From Neisseria dentiae (GTDB lineage Bacteria; Pseudomonadota; Gammaproteobacteria; Burkholderiales; Neisseriaceae): a stretch of 64,000 nt of DNA. Below are positions 17,519 through 25,862 of this stretch, one piece after another. The notes under the pieces were generated by a model that was given only the letters and a program-made list of their open reading frames with translations, did not search any database and was not told the DNA's origin. The position numbers were made by a program, and so were the translations under genes. The stretch is from assembly GCF_014055005.1 (NCBI RefSeq), contig NZ_CP059570.1:2604001-2668000 (forward strand). Reading direction: 5' to 3'. Every line of letters begins with the position of its first letter. The stretch's first letter is position 1.

Positions 17519-19549
17519 ATGACTGATATGACTTTATATCTCGCCATCGCGTTGGCTCCCCTGGCAGGCTGCCTGCTGGCGGGCCTGTTCGGCAAGCAGA
17601 TAGGCCGCGCGGGCGCGCACACGGCTACCATTTTAGGTGTGGCCGTTTCCACCGTGTTGTCGGCCTATGTGCTGTGGGGCTTTATCGACGGCTCGCGCGC
17701 CAAGTTCGACGAAAACGTTTATACCTGGCTTACCATGGGCGGCTTGGATTTCTCGGTCGGCTTTCTAGTTGACAGCCTAACCGCCATGATGATGGTGGTG
17801 GTAACGTTTGTGTCGCTGATGGTGCATATCTACACCATCGGCTATATGCACGATGAAAAAGTGGGCTACCAACGCTTCTTCAGCTATATCTCGCTGTTTA
17901 CCTTCTCCATGCTGATGCTGGTGATGAGCAACAACTTCGTCCAGCTCTTCTTCGGTTGGGAAGCGGTGGGTTTGGTGTCTTACCTGCTTATCGGTTTCTA
18001 TTTCAAACGCGAAAGTGCGATTTTCGCCAACTTAAAAGCCTTTTTGGTGAACCGTGTGGGCGATTTCGGTTTTATTTTGGGCATCGGTTTGATTTTGGCC
18101 TATTTCGGCGGCAGCCTGCGCTATGCAGATGTGTTCGCTTATCTGCCAAACGTACAAAACGCCACCATCAGCCTGTTCCCCGGTGTGGAATGGAGCCTGA
18201 TTACCGTTACCTGCCTGTTGTTGTTTGTGGGCGCGATGGGTAAATCGGCACAGTTTCCGCTCCACGTTTGGCTGCCCGACTCTATGGAAGGCCCGACGCC
18301 GATTTCGGCTCTGATTCACGCGGCCACCATGGTAACCGCCGGCTTGTTTATGGTGTCGCGCATGTCGCCGATTTACGAGCTTTCCACCACCGCCTTGAGC
18401 GTGATTATGGTGGTGGGCGCGATTACCGCACTGTTTATGGGCTTTTTGGGCACCATTCAAAACGACATCAAACGCGTGGTGGCTTATTCAACCCTGTCGC
18501 AATTGGGCTACATGACCGTGGCTTTGGGCGTGTCGGCCTATTCGATTGCGATGTTCCATGTGATGACCCACGCCTTCTTCAAGGCCCTGCTGTTCTTGGC
18601 TGCGGGCAGCGCCATTATCGGTATGCACCACGATCAGGATATGCGCCATATGGGTAACCTGAAAAAATACATGCCGATTACTTGGCTGACCATGTTGCTT
18701 GGCAACTTGGCACTGATCGGCACGCCATTCTTCTCCGGTTTCTATTCCAAAGATTCCATTATCGAAGCCGTGCATTTCAGCGATTTGCCCGGCAGCGGTT
18801 TCGCCTATTTCGCCGTGCTTGCCAGCGTGTTTGTTACCGCTTTCTATGCCTTCCGCCAATATTTCATGGTGTTCCACGGCAAAGAAAAATGGCGTGAATT
18901 GCCCGAACATCACGATGATCATCATGACGATGGACATCATCACGGTTTGGGCAAAAACGACAACCCGCACGAAAGCCCGTGGGTGGTTACCCTGCCGCTG
19001 GTTTTGCTGGCCATTCCGTCGGTGGTTATCGGCTATATCGCCATCGAACCCATGCTCTACGGCGATTTCTTTAAAGACGTGATTTATGTAAACCACGAAG
19101 CCCATCCCGTGATGGCAAAAATGGCCGAAGCCTTCCACGGCCCGCTGGCCATGGTTTCCCACAGCCTGCGCACGCCCGTGCTCTATCTCGCCATCGCCGG
19201 CGTGGTAACGGCATGGCTGCTGTATGTGAAAGCTCCAAACCTGCCGGCCAAGATTGCCGCCGCCTTCAAGCCGGTTTACACCCTGCTCGACAACAAATAC
19301 TACTTAGACGTGATTTACTTCAACGTGTTTGCCAAAGGCAGCCGCGCATTGGGCAATTTCTTCTGGAAAGTGGGCGATACCGCCATTATCGACAACGGCA
19401 TCGTCAACGGCTCGGCCAAAGCCGTCGGCGCCATTGCCGCCCAAGTGCGCAAAATGCAAACCGGCTTTATCTACACCTACGCCGCCGCCATGGTGTTCGG
19501 CGTGCTGGTGCTGATTGTGGCGTTTTTCTGGGGGCTTTGGTTTCAATAA
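17519..19549 (+). CDS. nuoL: NADH-quinone oxidoreductase subunit L
   Basis: NuoL is the distal antiporter-like proton-pumping subunit with the long lateral helix. The 676-residue protein has the Mrp-like core: GWEAVGLVSYLLIGFY with the conserved Glu, GKSAQFPLHVWLPDSMEGPT and the Lys/His-containing HAATMVTAG. A histidine-rich hydrophilic loop at residues of about 461-477 (EHHDDHHDDGHHHG) lies between membrane helices. The C-terminal 130 residues form the lateral helix and last membrane span. The start follows AAGGTTAAAA. It is followed by the toxin-antitoxin pair. Confidence 0.97.
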   Translation: MTDMTLYLAIALAPLAGCLLAGLFGKQIGRAGAHTATILGVAVSTVLSAYVLWGFIDGSRAKFDENVYTWLTMGGLDFSVGFLVDSLTAMMMVVVTFVSLMVHIYTIGYMHDEKVGYQRFFSYISLFTFSMLMLVMSNNFVQLFFGWEAVGLVSYLLIGFYFKRESAIFANLKAFLVNRVGDFGFILGIGLILAYFGGSLRYADVFAYLPNVQNATISLFPGVEWSLITVTCLLLFVGAMGKSAQFPLHVWLPDSMEGPTPISALIHAATMVTAGLFMVSRMSPIYELSTTALSVIMVVGAITALFMGFLGTIQNDIKRVVAYSTLSQLGYMTVALGVSAYSIAMFHVMTHAFFKALLFLAAGSAIIGMHHDQDMRHMGNLKKYMPITWLTMLLGNLALIGTPFFSGFYSKDSIIEAVHFSDLPGSGFAYFAVLASVFVTAFYAFRQYFMVFHGKEKWRELPEHHDDHHDDGHHHGLGKNDNPHESPWVVTLPLVLLAIPSVVIGYIAIEPMLYGDFFKDVIYVNHEAHPVMAKMAEAFHGPLAMVSHSLRTPVLYLAIAGVVTAWLLYVKAPNLPAKIAAAFKPVYTLLDNKYYLDVIYFNVFAKGSRALGNFFWKVGDTAIIDNGIVNGSAKAVGAIAAQVRKMQTGFIYTYAAAMVFGVLVLIVAFFWGLWFQ

Positions 19550-19635
19550 GGCCGTCTGAAAAGGCTTGCAAGAGGGCAGGGTGGAAAGCCACCGTTACAG
19601 AAATTCAGACGGCCTCCGTCTTGTTTTGCTACCTT

Positions 19636-19662
19636 TTAGTAAGGTAAAATAAACCTTACTAA
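19636..19662 (+). promoter_or_regulatory. Palindromic operator before the VapB/VapC-type genes
   Basis: Ten-base arms TTAGTAAGGT (19636-19645) and ACCTTACTAA (19653-19662) are perfectly inverted around seven A/T bases. The site lies 24 bases before the antitoxin start. AbrB/MazE-type antitoxins usually bind such palindromes with their toxin for autoregulation, so this is the likely operator. Confidence 0.75.
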
Positions 19663-19685
19663 TAGATTCCCAAAGGAGTAACGAT

Positions 19686-19967
19686 ATGGCAACCACCTTA
19701 CGGCTGAGCAGCAAAAGCCAAGTAACTTTCAAGCAGGAATTTCTTCACCATTTGGGCATCAGTGCGGGCGACGAAATGGAAGTGTCCAAACTGCCAAACG
19801 GTGAGTTGCGGATTAGGGCCAAAGCCAAACCTGCGCAAACCAAAAGTATCCGCGAATTCGCAGGCCGTCTGAAAAACGAGGCGGGCGTACATTTGAGCGT
19901 GGAGGAGATAAATCAGGCCGTTGCCGAAGCCGCCGTAGCGGGCGCAGGTATGGAGCGTAAGCCGTGA
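19686..19967 (+). CDS. AbrB/MazE-fold antitoxin (VapB-like)
   Basis: The 93-residue protein has the swapped-hairpin AbrB DNA-binding domain at its N-terminus (LRLSSKSQVTFKQEFLHHLG, then GDEMEVSKLPNGELRIRAK). The C-terminal part is predicted to be helical and would neutralise the toxin. It follows AAAGGAGTAACG, a strong ribosome binding site. It overlaps the PIN-domain toxin gene by four bases (GTGA), the usual antitoxin-toxin arrangement. A complete DUS at 19862-19873 lies inside the gene and encodes GRLK at the junction between DNA-binding and toxin-binding regions. Confidence 0.87.
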   Translation: MATTLRLSSKSQVTFKQEFLHHLGISAGDEMEVSKLPNGELRIRAKAKPAQTKSIREFAGRLKNEAGVHLSVEEINQAVAEAAVAGAGMERKP

Positions 19968-20368
19968 GCAGCATTGCCATTGATACCAACGTGTTGGTGC
20001 GGCTGTTTGTGAATGACGACGAAGCGCAGCAAAACGCCGCCGTCGAATTGCTGGCACAGGCCGAAAGCGTGATTATCCCCACCACCGTTTTGATTGAAAC
20101 CGTGTGGGTATTGAACCGAAGCTACAAAATCCCGCTTGCCGACATCTTGGCGCTGTTGCGCGATTTCGTTTCGTCCGTGCCTAAGTTGGTGGTGCAGGAA
20201 AACGAAATCGAAGCAGGTTTCGCCGTGATGGAACGCAATGGCGACTTCGCAGACGGCATCAACGCCTTCAACGGTGCCATGCTCGGTGCGGAGCAGTTTG
20301 CCACCTTTGATAAACAGGCCGCGAAACTGCTGCAAGAAACAGGCGTGAAAACCCTGTTGTTGAAATAG
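19964..20368 (+). CDS. PIN-domain ribonuclease toxin (VapC-like)
   Basis: The 134-residue protein has the PIN-domain acidic residues: Asp in IAIDTNVLVRLFV (residue 7), Glu in TVLIETVWVL (about residue 45), and Asp residues in GDFADGINAF (about residue 93-97). PIN toxins cleave RNA, often initiator or other tRNAs, with magnesium. It uses a GTG start overlapping the antitoxin stop. The pair lies between nuoL and nuoM in the same orientation. All expected catalytic acids are present, so it is probably functional. Confidence 0.88.
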   Translation: MSSIAIDTNVLVRLFVNDDEAQQNAAVELLAQAESVIIPTTVLIETVWVLNRSYKIPLADILALLRDFVSSVPKLVVQENEIEAGFAVMERNGDFADGINAFNGAMLGAEQFATFDKQAAKLLQETGVKTLLLK

Positions 20369-20417
20369 AGGCCGTCTGAAAACGAAGTTTCCGACAGGAA
20401 ACGGGTTGGCAAAAAGA

Positions 20418-20443
20418 GCAGGGCGGGTGCAAACCCACCCTGC
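20418..20443. repeat. GC-rich hairpin between vapC-like gene and nuoM
   Basis: GCAGGGCGGGT (20418-20428) and ACCCACCCTGC (20433-20443) are inverted around four bases with one mismatch. Two DUS copies flank the hairpin. It could pause transcription between the toxin-antitoxin pair and nuoM, although no T-run follows. Confidence 0.5.
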
Positions 20444-20552
20444 GGCGATAGCGTAACCGGCAAGACGAACAAGGCCGTCTGAAACCCTTTCAGGCAGCCC
20501 GAAACCCTAAAAAACCAAATAACAACCTTTAATTAACCCACAGGAAAAAACC

Positions 20553-22052
20553 ATGTTTTCCAACCACCTACTCAGCTTGGCAATATGGGTGCCGATTATC
20601 GCCGGCGTGCTGGTTCTGGCCACAGGCTCGGACCGCCGTGCGCCGTTGGCACGCATTCTTGCCTTTATCGGTTCGCTGGCGGGATTTTTGGTCACGCTGC
20701 CGCTGTTTACCCGTTTCGACCGTTTGAACGGCGGCTATCAGTTTGCCGAATTCCACCAGTGGATTCCCGCGCTGAATATCAATTATGCGCTGGGTGTGGA
20801 CGGTATTTCGGTGCTGTTCATCATTCTGAACGCCTTTATCACGCTGATGGTGGTGCTGGCGGGTTGGGAAGTGATTCAGAAACGCCCCGCGCAGTATATG
20901 GCGGCCTTTTTGATTATGTCCGGCCTGATTAACGGCGCGTTTGCCGCGCAGGATGCGATTCTGTTTTATGTGTTCTTCGAAGGTATGCTGATTCCGCTCT
21001 ACCTGATTATCGGTATGTGGGGCGGCCCGCGCCGCGTGTATGCTTCGGTAAAGCTGTTTCTCTACACCCTGCTCGGTTCGCTGCTGATGCTGGTGGGTTT
21101 GGTTTATCTGTCTTACCAGGCCGGCGGCAGCTTTTCGATTGTGGATTTCCAAAACCTGAAGCAGATTCCGCTGGGCGTGCAGCAGTTGCTGTTTGTTGCG
21201 TTTTTCCTGTCTTTCGCGGTGAAAGTGCCGATGTGGCCGGTGCACACCTGGCTGCCCGATGCCCACGTTGAAGCGCCGACGGGCGGCTCTATGGTGTTGG
21301 CGGCGATTACGCTGAAAGTGGGTGCCTACGGTTTCCTGCGTTTTATCCTGCCGATTCTGCCCGACGCGTCGCGCTATTTCGCGCCCGCAATTGTGGTGCT
21401 GAGCCTGATTGCGGTGATTTATATCGGCATGGTGGCGTTGGTGCAGACCGATATGAAAAAGCTGGTGGCTTATTCTTCTATCAGCCACATGGGTTTCGTT
21501 ACTTTGGGTATGTTCCTGTTTGTTGACGGCCATCTGAACGACTGGGCGTTGAAAGGTGCGGTTATCCAGATGATTTCGCACGGTTTTGTTTCTGCCGCGA
21601 TGTTTATGTGTATCGGCGTGATGTACGACCGCCTGCACAGCCGCAATATCGCCGATTACGGCGGCGTGGTAAACGTGATGCCGAAATTCGCCGCCTTTAT
21701 GATGCTGTTCGGCATGGCCAATGCCGGTTTGCCCGCCACTTCGGGTTTCGTGGGCGAATTTATGGTGATTATGGGCGCGGTGGAAGTGAATTTCTGGGTG
21801 GGCGCGCTGGCCGCGCTGACGCTGATTTACGGTGCTTCTTATACCTTGTGGATGTATAAGCGCGTGATTTTCGGCGAAATCACCAACCCCGAAGTGAAAG
21901 AAATGAAAGACATCAACTGCCGCGAGTTCGCTGTTTTGGCGGTTTTGGCGGTGGCGGTGTTGGGCATGGGCCTGTATCCCGTAGCGTTTATCGAAGTCAT
22001 CCACCAGGCTGCCAACGATTTGATCAGCCAAGTGGCGCAAAGCAAGATTTGA
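20553..22052 (+). CDS. nuoM: NADH-quinone oxidoreductase subunit M
   Basis: NuoM is the middle antiporter-like proton-pumping subunit. The 499-residue protein shows the core motifs FFEGMLIPLYLIIGMWGG, with the conserved Glu, and AVKVPMWPVHTWLPDAHVEAP, with the conserved Lys and His. It has about 14 transmembrane helices. The start follows CAGGAAAAAACC. Nine bases separate it from nuoN. Confidence 0.97.
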   Translation: MFSNHLLSLAIWVPIIAGVLVLATGSDRRAPLARILAFIGSLAGFLVTLPLFTRFDRLNGGYQFAEFHQWIPALNINYALGVDGISVLFIILNAFITLMVVLAGWEVIQKRPAQYMAAFLIMSGLINGAFAAQDAILFYVFFEGMLIPLYLIIGMWGGPRRVYASVKLFLYTLLGSLLMLVGLVYLSYQAGGSFSIVDFQNLKQIPLGVQQLLFVAFFLSFAVKVPMWPVHTWLPDAHVEAPTGGSMVLAAITLKVGAYGFLRFILPILPDASRYFAPAIVVLSLIAVIYIGMVALVQTDMKKLVAYSSISHMGFVTLGMFLFVDGHLNDWALKGAVIQMISHGFVSAAMFMCIGVMYDRLHSRNIADYGGVVNVMPKFAAFMMLFGMANAGLPATSGFVGEFMVIMGAVEVNFWVGALAALTLIYGASYTLWMYKRVIFGEITNPEVKEMKDINCREFAVLAVLAVAVLGMGLYPVAFIEVIHQAANDLISQVAQSKI

Positions 22053-22061
22053 GGTGTGTGA

Positions 22062-23507
22062 ATGAACTGGACCGATTTGAATTTAATCCCCGCCATGCCT
22101 GAAATCGTGTTGGCGTCGGCATTGTTTATCGTGTTGCTGGCGGATTTGTGGGTGAAAGACGAAAACCGCTTCATCACCCATATCCTGAGCCTGATTTCTC
22201 TGGCGGCGGTGGCGGTTACGCAATGGCTGGTGTGGACGCCCGACAGCGTGTACACGTTTGGCGGCATGTATATTGCCGACGGTATGTCGCGCCTGTCGAA
22301 AATGGTGATGTATGCCGGCTTGTTTGCCTTGTTTGTGTACAGCAAGCCCTATAATCAGGCGCGCAACATTTTTAAAGGCGAGTTTTACACCTTGTCGCTG
22401 TTTGCCCTCATTGGCATGAGCGTGATGGTGAGCGCGGGGCATTTCCTAACCGCCTATATCGGTTTGGAGCTGTTGTCGCTGTCGCTTTATGCCATGATTG
22501 CCCTGCGCCGCGATTCGGCCAAAGCCGCCGAGGCCGCGCTGAAATATTTCGTGTTGGGCGCGCTTGCTTCGGGCTTGCTGCTGTACGGCATTTCCATGGT
22601 ATATGGCGCCACCGGTTCGCTGGAGTTCGCCACCGTGCTGGCCACGGCCTACGACGGTCAGGCGCAGGAATGGCTGCTGAAGCTCGGCGTGGTGTTTATC
22701 GTGGTGGCGGTGGCGTTCAAGCTGGGCGCGGTGCCGTTTCATATGTGGGTGCCCGATGTGTATCACGGCGCGCCCACTTCGGTGGCCGCTTTCGTGGGCA
22801 GCGTGCCGAAAATCGCCGCCGTGGTGTTTGCGTTCCGCATTTTGGTAACAGGCTTGGGCACGGCTCAGCAGGATTGGACGCAGATGCTGGCGATTCTCGC
22901 GGTAGCCTCGCTGCTTATCGGTAATTTGGCGGCCATCATGCAAACCAACATCAAGCGCATGTTTGCCTATTCCACCATTTCGCATATGGGCTTTATCCTG
23001 CTGGCGTTTATGGCCGGCGCGCTGGGCTTTACTGCCGGCCTGTATTACGCCATCGCTTATGTGGTGATGGGTTTGGTGGGCTTCGGCGTGCTGATGCTGT
23101 TGTCTGACGAAGCCGTAGAATGTGAAGAAATCAGCGACTTGGCGGGTTTGAACCAACGCAATGCCTGGTATGCCTTCCTGATGCTGCTGGCCATGTTCAG
23201 CATGGCGGGGATTCCCCCGTTGATGGGTTTCTATGCCAAATTCGCCGTGATTAAGGCTTTGTTGTCGCAAGGTTATATCTGGCTGCCGGTGTTTGCCGTG
23301 GTGATGAGCCTGATAGGCGCGTTCTACTACCTGCGCGTGGTGAAGGTGATGTATTTCGACCCGGCCGCCGATAACGCGCACCCTATTGGCAGCAATGCGG
23401 CGGCGAAAGTGTTTTTATCGGTTAACGCTGCGCTGCTCTTGGTTTGGGGCGTGATGCCGCAAAGTGTGATGGACTGGTGTCTGAAAGCCTTGGAGCGCAC
23501 GCTCTGA
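22062..23507 (+). CDS. nuoN: NADH-quinone oxidoreductase subunit N
   Basis: NuoN is the antiporter-like subunit closest to the peripheral arm. The 481-residue protein has the conserved YIGLELLSLSLYAMIAL motif with Glu, and FKLGAVPFHMWVPDVYHGAP with Lys and His. About 14 transmembrane helices are expected. It ends the nuo cluster and is followed by a strong hairpin terminator. Confidence 0.97.
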   Translation: MNWTDLNLIPAMPEIVLASALFIVLLADLWVKDENRFITHILSLISLAAVAVTQWLVWTPDSVYTFGGMYIADGMSRLSKMVMYAGLFALFVYSKPYNQARNIFKGEFYTLSLFALIGMSVMVSAGHFLTAYIGLELLSLSLYAMIALRRDSAKAAEAALKYFVLGALASGLLLYGISMVYGATGSLEFATVLATAYDGQAQEWLLKLGVVFIVVAVAFKLGAVPFHMWVPDVYHGAPTSVAAFVGSVPKIAAVVFAFRILVTGLGTAQQDWTQMLAILAVASLLIGNLAAIMQTNIKRMFAYSTISHMGFILLAFMAGALGFTAGLYYAIAYVVMGLVGFGVLMLLSDEAVECEEISDLAGLNQRNAWYAFLMLLAMFSMAGIPPLMGFYAKFAVIKALLSQGYIWLPVFAVVMSLIGAFYYLRVVKVMYFDPAADNAHPIGSNAAAKVFLSVNAALLLVWGVMPQSVMDWCLKALERTL

Positions 23508-23525
23508 TGCGGCTTGAATCATTGA

Positions 23526-23550
23526 AACGGCAGCCGGAAGCTGCCGTTTT
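23526..23550 (+). terminator. Terminator of the nuo cluster
   Basis: AACGGCAGC (23526-23534) and GCTGCCGTT (23540-23548) form a nine-base stem with a five-base loop followed by TT. It begins 18 bases after the nuoN stop. Confidence 0.8.
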
Positions 23551-23566
23551 GGTTGATATGCAGGAT

Positions 23567-23640
23567 GAGATCTTTGCAAAAAAAGCTAATGACGGCGATA
23601 GGTAGTTTTTGATAACCGCAAGGTATTTTGCAAAGGTTTC
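23567..23640. repeat. Minimal GAGAYCTTTGCAAAA-ended element (74 bp)
   Basis: The left end GAGATCTTTGCAAAA and right end TTTTGCAAAGGTTTC are inverted. The interior is only about 44 bp, without DUS or dRS3. The element is flanked by the direct repeat AGGAT (23562-23566 and 23641-23645). This suggests that the ends alone are enough for mobilisation. Confidence 0.7.
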
Positions 23641-23726
23641 AGGATATGTAATTTGAACACTTTTCAGACGGCCTCGGAAGCATTTGCCCTTATGCGGGCC
23701 GTCTGAAAACCAAACCGGGCTTCTAT

Positions 23727-24026
23727 ATGACCGCATCCATGTATGTTTTGCTGCTGCTGGCCTTTATTTTCGCCAACGCGCCTTTTCTCACCCCGCGCCT
23801 TTTGGGTATTTTCCCGCTGGATAAAAAACATTTCGGCCATCATTTGCTTGAGCTGTTTGTCGGGTTCGGTATCACGGCAGGTTTGGCGTATCTGCTCGAA
23901 TCGCGCGCCGGAAGCGTGCACGCCCAAGACTGGGAGTTTTATGCCGTAACGGTTTGCCTGTATTTGGTTTTTGCTTTTCCCGCTTTTGTATGGCGGTATT
24001 TTTGGAATGCACGAAACAGCGGGTAG
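23727..24026 (+). CDS. DUF2818 family membrane protein
   Basis: The 99-residue protein has three predicted transmembrane helices (residues of about 4-25, 38-58 and 69-92). It matches the DUF2818 pattern (ANAPFLTPRLLGIFP, then KHFGHHLLELFVGFG). In many betaproteobacteria this gene directly follows nuoN, so it may support complex I assembly or function, but no role is established. The start is the ATG after the DUS at about 23698. A second Met at codon 5 could also be the start. Confidence 0.85.
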   Translation: MTASMYVLLLLAFIFANAPFLTPRLLGIFPLDKKHFGHHLLELFVGFGITAGLAYLLESRAGSVHAQDWEFYAVTVCLYLVFAFPAFVWRYFWNARNSG

Positions 24027-24098
24027 GCCGTCTGAAAAGGTTTGGTAAGGAAACCGTTTTTCAGACGGCCTGTCGGTGTTTTGTGTTTCGCGTTATTT

Positions 24099-24169
24099 GT
24101 AGGTCGGGCACTCATGCCCGACATTGCTTTGTGTTTTTTCATTCCGTCGGGCATGAATGCCCGACCTAC
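24099..24169. repeat. GTAGGTCGGGCA inverted repeat, copy 3
   Basis: The left end is GTAGGTCGGGCACTCATGCC and the right end GGGCATGAATGCCCGACC followed by TAC. Its right end overlaps the final codons of the minus-strand gene at 24166-24741 and supplies that gene's stop codon (CTA on the plus strand at 24166-24168). Confidence 0.8.
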
Positions 24170-24741
24170 ACATGCCGCTCCAGTTTGTCCAAAAACGCCT
24201 GCCGCGTTGCGGGCGTGGAGTTATCGATATTGCCGAAGTTCAGCCATTTGCGTTTTTGCACGCCGATGCCTTTGATGGTGTGGCCGAGCATGGCGCGGCC
24301 GATGCCGTTGCCGCTCACCCATTTCAGATACCAGGTGGGCGCGGTGGAGGTGCTGATGGCCACGGCTTCTTTGATGTGGGTGAGGCGGCCTTTTACGCCC
24401 GTGGGGGTGGCGTCGTAGGCCAGCGTTTTCAGAAACACTTTGTCTTCAAAGCCTTTCACAATCGCAGGCAGGTCTGCCCACCACACGGGAAAGATGAAAA
24501 TCAGGCGGTCGGTCTGCTGCAATATTTCCTGATAGCGCAGCACCAGGGGGTCAAGCGCTTTGCCTTGGTTGAAGAGGGCAAGCTCGGCTTTGGTGTAGGC
24601 GGGGTTGAAACCGTCGGCATACAAATCTATCAGACGGTATGCTTCGCCTTTGGCGTCCAACAGTTGCAGCACGCGCTGCAAAATGCCGTGGTTGAAGCTT
24701 TTTTCATAAGGGTGGGCGTAGATAACGGTGGTGAAAGACAT
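24166..24741 (-). CDS. NAD(P)H dehydrogenase, flavodoxin-like (quinone reductase)
   Basis: The 191-residue protein belongs to the flavodoxin-2 (NQO1/KefF/MdaB-like) family of FMN- or FAD-dependent quinone reductases. It shows IYAHPYEKSFNHGIL at the phosphate-binding end, LYADGFNP, and FPVWWADLPAIVKGF near the flavin. The start is the ATG after AGGAAGGAAC; the frame extends a few codons upstream without a better site. A full-length paralogue lies at 49426-50001, alignable without gaps. The stop codon lies in an intergenic repeat, so the original C-terminus may have been slightly altered. Confidence 0.9.
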   Translation of the reverse strand: MSFTTVIYAHPYEKSFNHGILQRVLQLLDAKGEAYRLIDLYADGFNPAYTKAELALFNQGKALDPLVLRYQEILQQTDRLIFIFPVWWADLPAIVKGFEDKVFLKTLAYDATPTGVKGRLTHIKEAVAISTSTAPTWYLKWVSGNGIGRAMLGHTIKGIGVQKRKWLNFGNIDNSTPATRQAFLDKLERHV

Positions 24742-24890
24742 GATGTTCCTTCCTGAAAAATACACCGTACGGCAGGGTTTTCTTGCGCACAGCGCAGCGC
24801 AGTCTTACGGTGTTACGGTTTAAGCCGAATGCCGTCTGAAAATATGGCAGGATGCCAAAACGGTTTTCAGACGGCCTTGAAGCGTTTTAT

Positions 24891-25610
24891 TTACAAGCCC
24901 TTGCGCATGATGCGTTCGGCCAATTTCGGAAACAGGCGGTTGATGCGGTAGAGCAGTTTGGTTTTTCCGCCCATGATTTCGTATTTGTCGGCCAGAAATG
25001 CCTGCCAGAATTCTTCCGCCAGCGCCTCGGGGCTGATTTTGCCTTTGCCGCGCCCTGCGGTCATGGCGGTGTCTACCAAGGGCGGCATCAGCTCGAACAC
25101 TTTCACGCCCGTGTGTTCCAGCTGCCAGCGCAGGGTTTGCGAAAAGCTGTGCAGCGCGGCTTTGCTGGCGCAATAAACCGATGCGGCTTCTTTGGGGACG
25201 ATAGCCAGACCTGAGGAAACGTTCACCACCGCGCCGTGCGGCTGTTTGAGCAGCATCGGCAGAAAGGCGTGCGTGAGCAGGATGGGGGCGGTGAGGTTGA
25301 CGCAGAGTTCGTGCGTGATGTCGGCTTCGCTTTGTTCGGCCAACGGGCTGTTCAACTGTATGCCTGCGTTGTTGACCAATATGTTCAGATCGGGATATTT
25401 CTGCACCAACGCGGCGCGGTCTTGCGCCCGGGTGATGTCGGCGGTTTCGGCCAGTGCGCCGGGCAGGCGCTCTGCGGCCTGTTGCAGGGCTTCGCTGCGC
25501 CTGCCCGCCAAAATCACGCGGTTGCCCACCGCATGGAATTTCTGCGCCAGCGCAAAGCCGATGCCGCTTGCGCCGCCGGTGATGAGTACGGTATGCGGGT
25601 CTGGGGTCAT
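24891..25610 (-). CDS. SDR family oxidoreductase
   Basis: The 239-residue protein is a classical short-chain dehydrogenase/reductase. The NAD(P)-binding motif is TGGASGIG at residues 10-17, the structural motif is NNAG near residue 89, and the catalytic residues are Ser in NVSSGLA and Tyr and Lys in YCASK. It resembles DltE-like oxidoreductases, but the substrate is unknown. The start at 25610 follows AGGAAACATC. The frame remains open far upstream because it runs antisense to proB, and that extension is not real. Confidence 0.92.
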   Translation of the reverse strand: MTPDPHTVLITGGASGIGFALAQKFHAVGNRVILAGRRSEALQQAAERLPGALAETADITRAQDRAALVQKYPDLNILVNNAGIQLNSPLAEQSEADITHELCVNLTAPILLTHAFLPMLLKQPHGAVVNVSSGLAIVPKEAASVYCASKAALHSFSQTLRWQLEHTGVKVFELMPPLVDTAMTAGRGKGKISPEALAEEFWQAFLADKYEIMGGKTKLLYRINRLFPKLAERIMRKGL

Positions 25611-25862
25611 GATGTTTCCTTTCTTGTCCGGAAATGTTGCGCGTATGTTTTCAGACGGCCCGTATGCCCGCCCAAGGCAGGGCGTGCGGCCGGGTTTTTT
25701 TTTAGGGTAGGAGTTGAAAATGCTGCGATAAGTTGCACTTTGTGCGGCCGCGGCCGCAAGCGTCTGCCTGATTTTTGCTTTTACCGATTTTATGTGGCAG
25801 TATTTTTGTTTGCGCAAAAGCAGACAGGCCGTCTGAAACCCGCATCTGTAAGAAAGCTTTCC

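Noticed and set aside
20568..22040. 490-residue open frame on the minus strand
   Set aside because: It is antisense to nuoM and is rich in His, Gln and Arg without any recognisable motif.
25236..25862. Upstream extension of proB
   Set aside because: The extra residues are antisense to the SDR gene, and the glutamate kinase fold begins at 25863.
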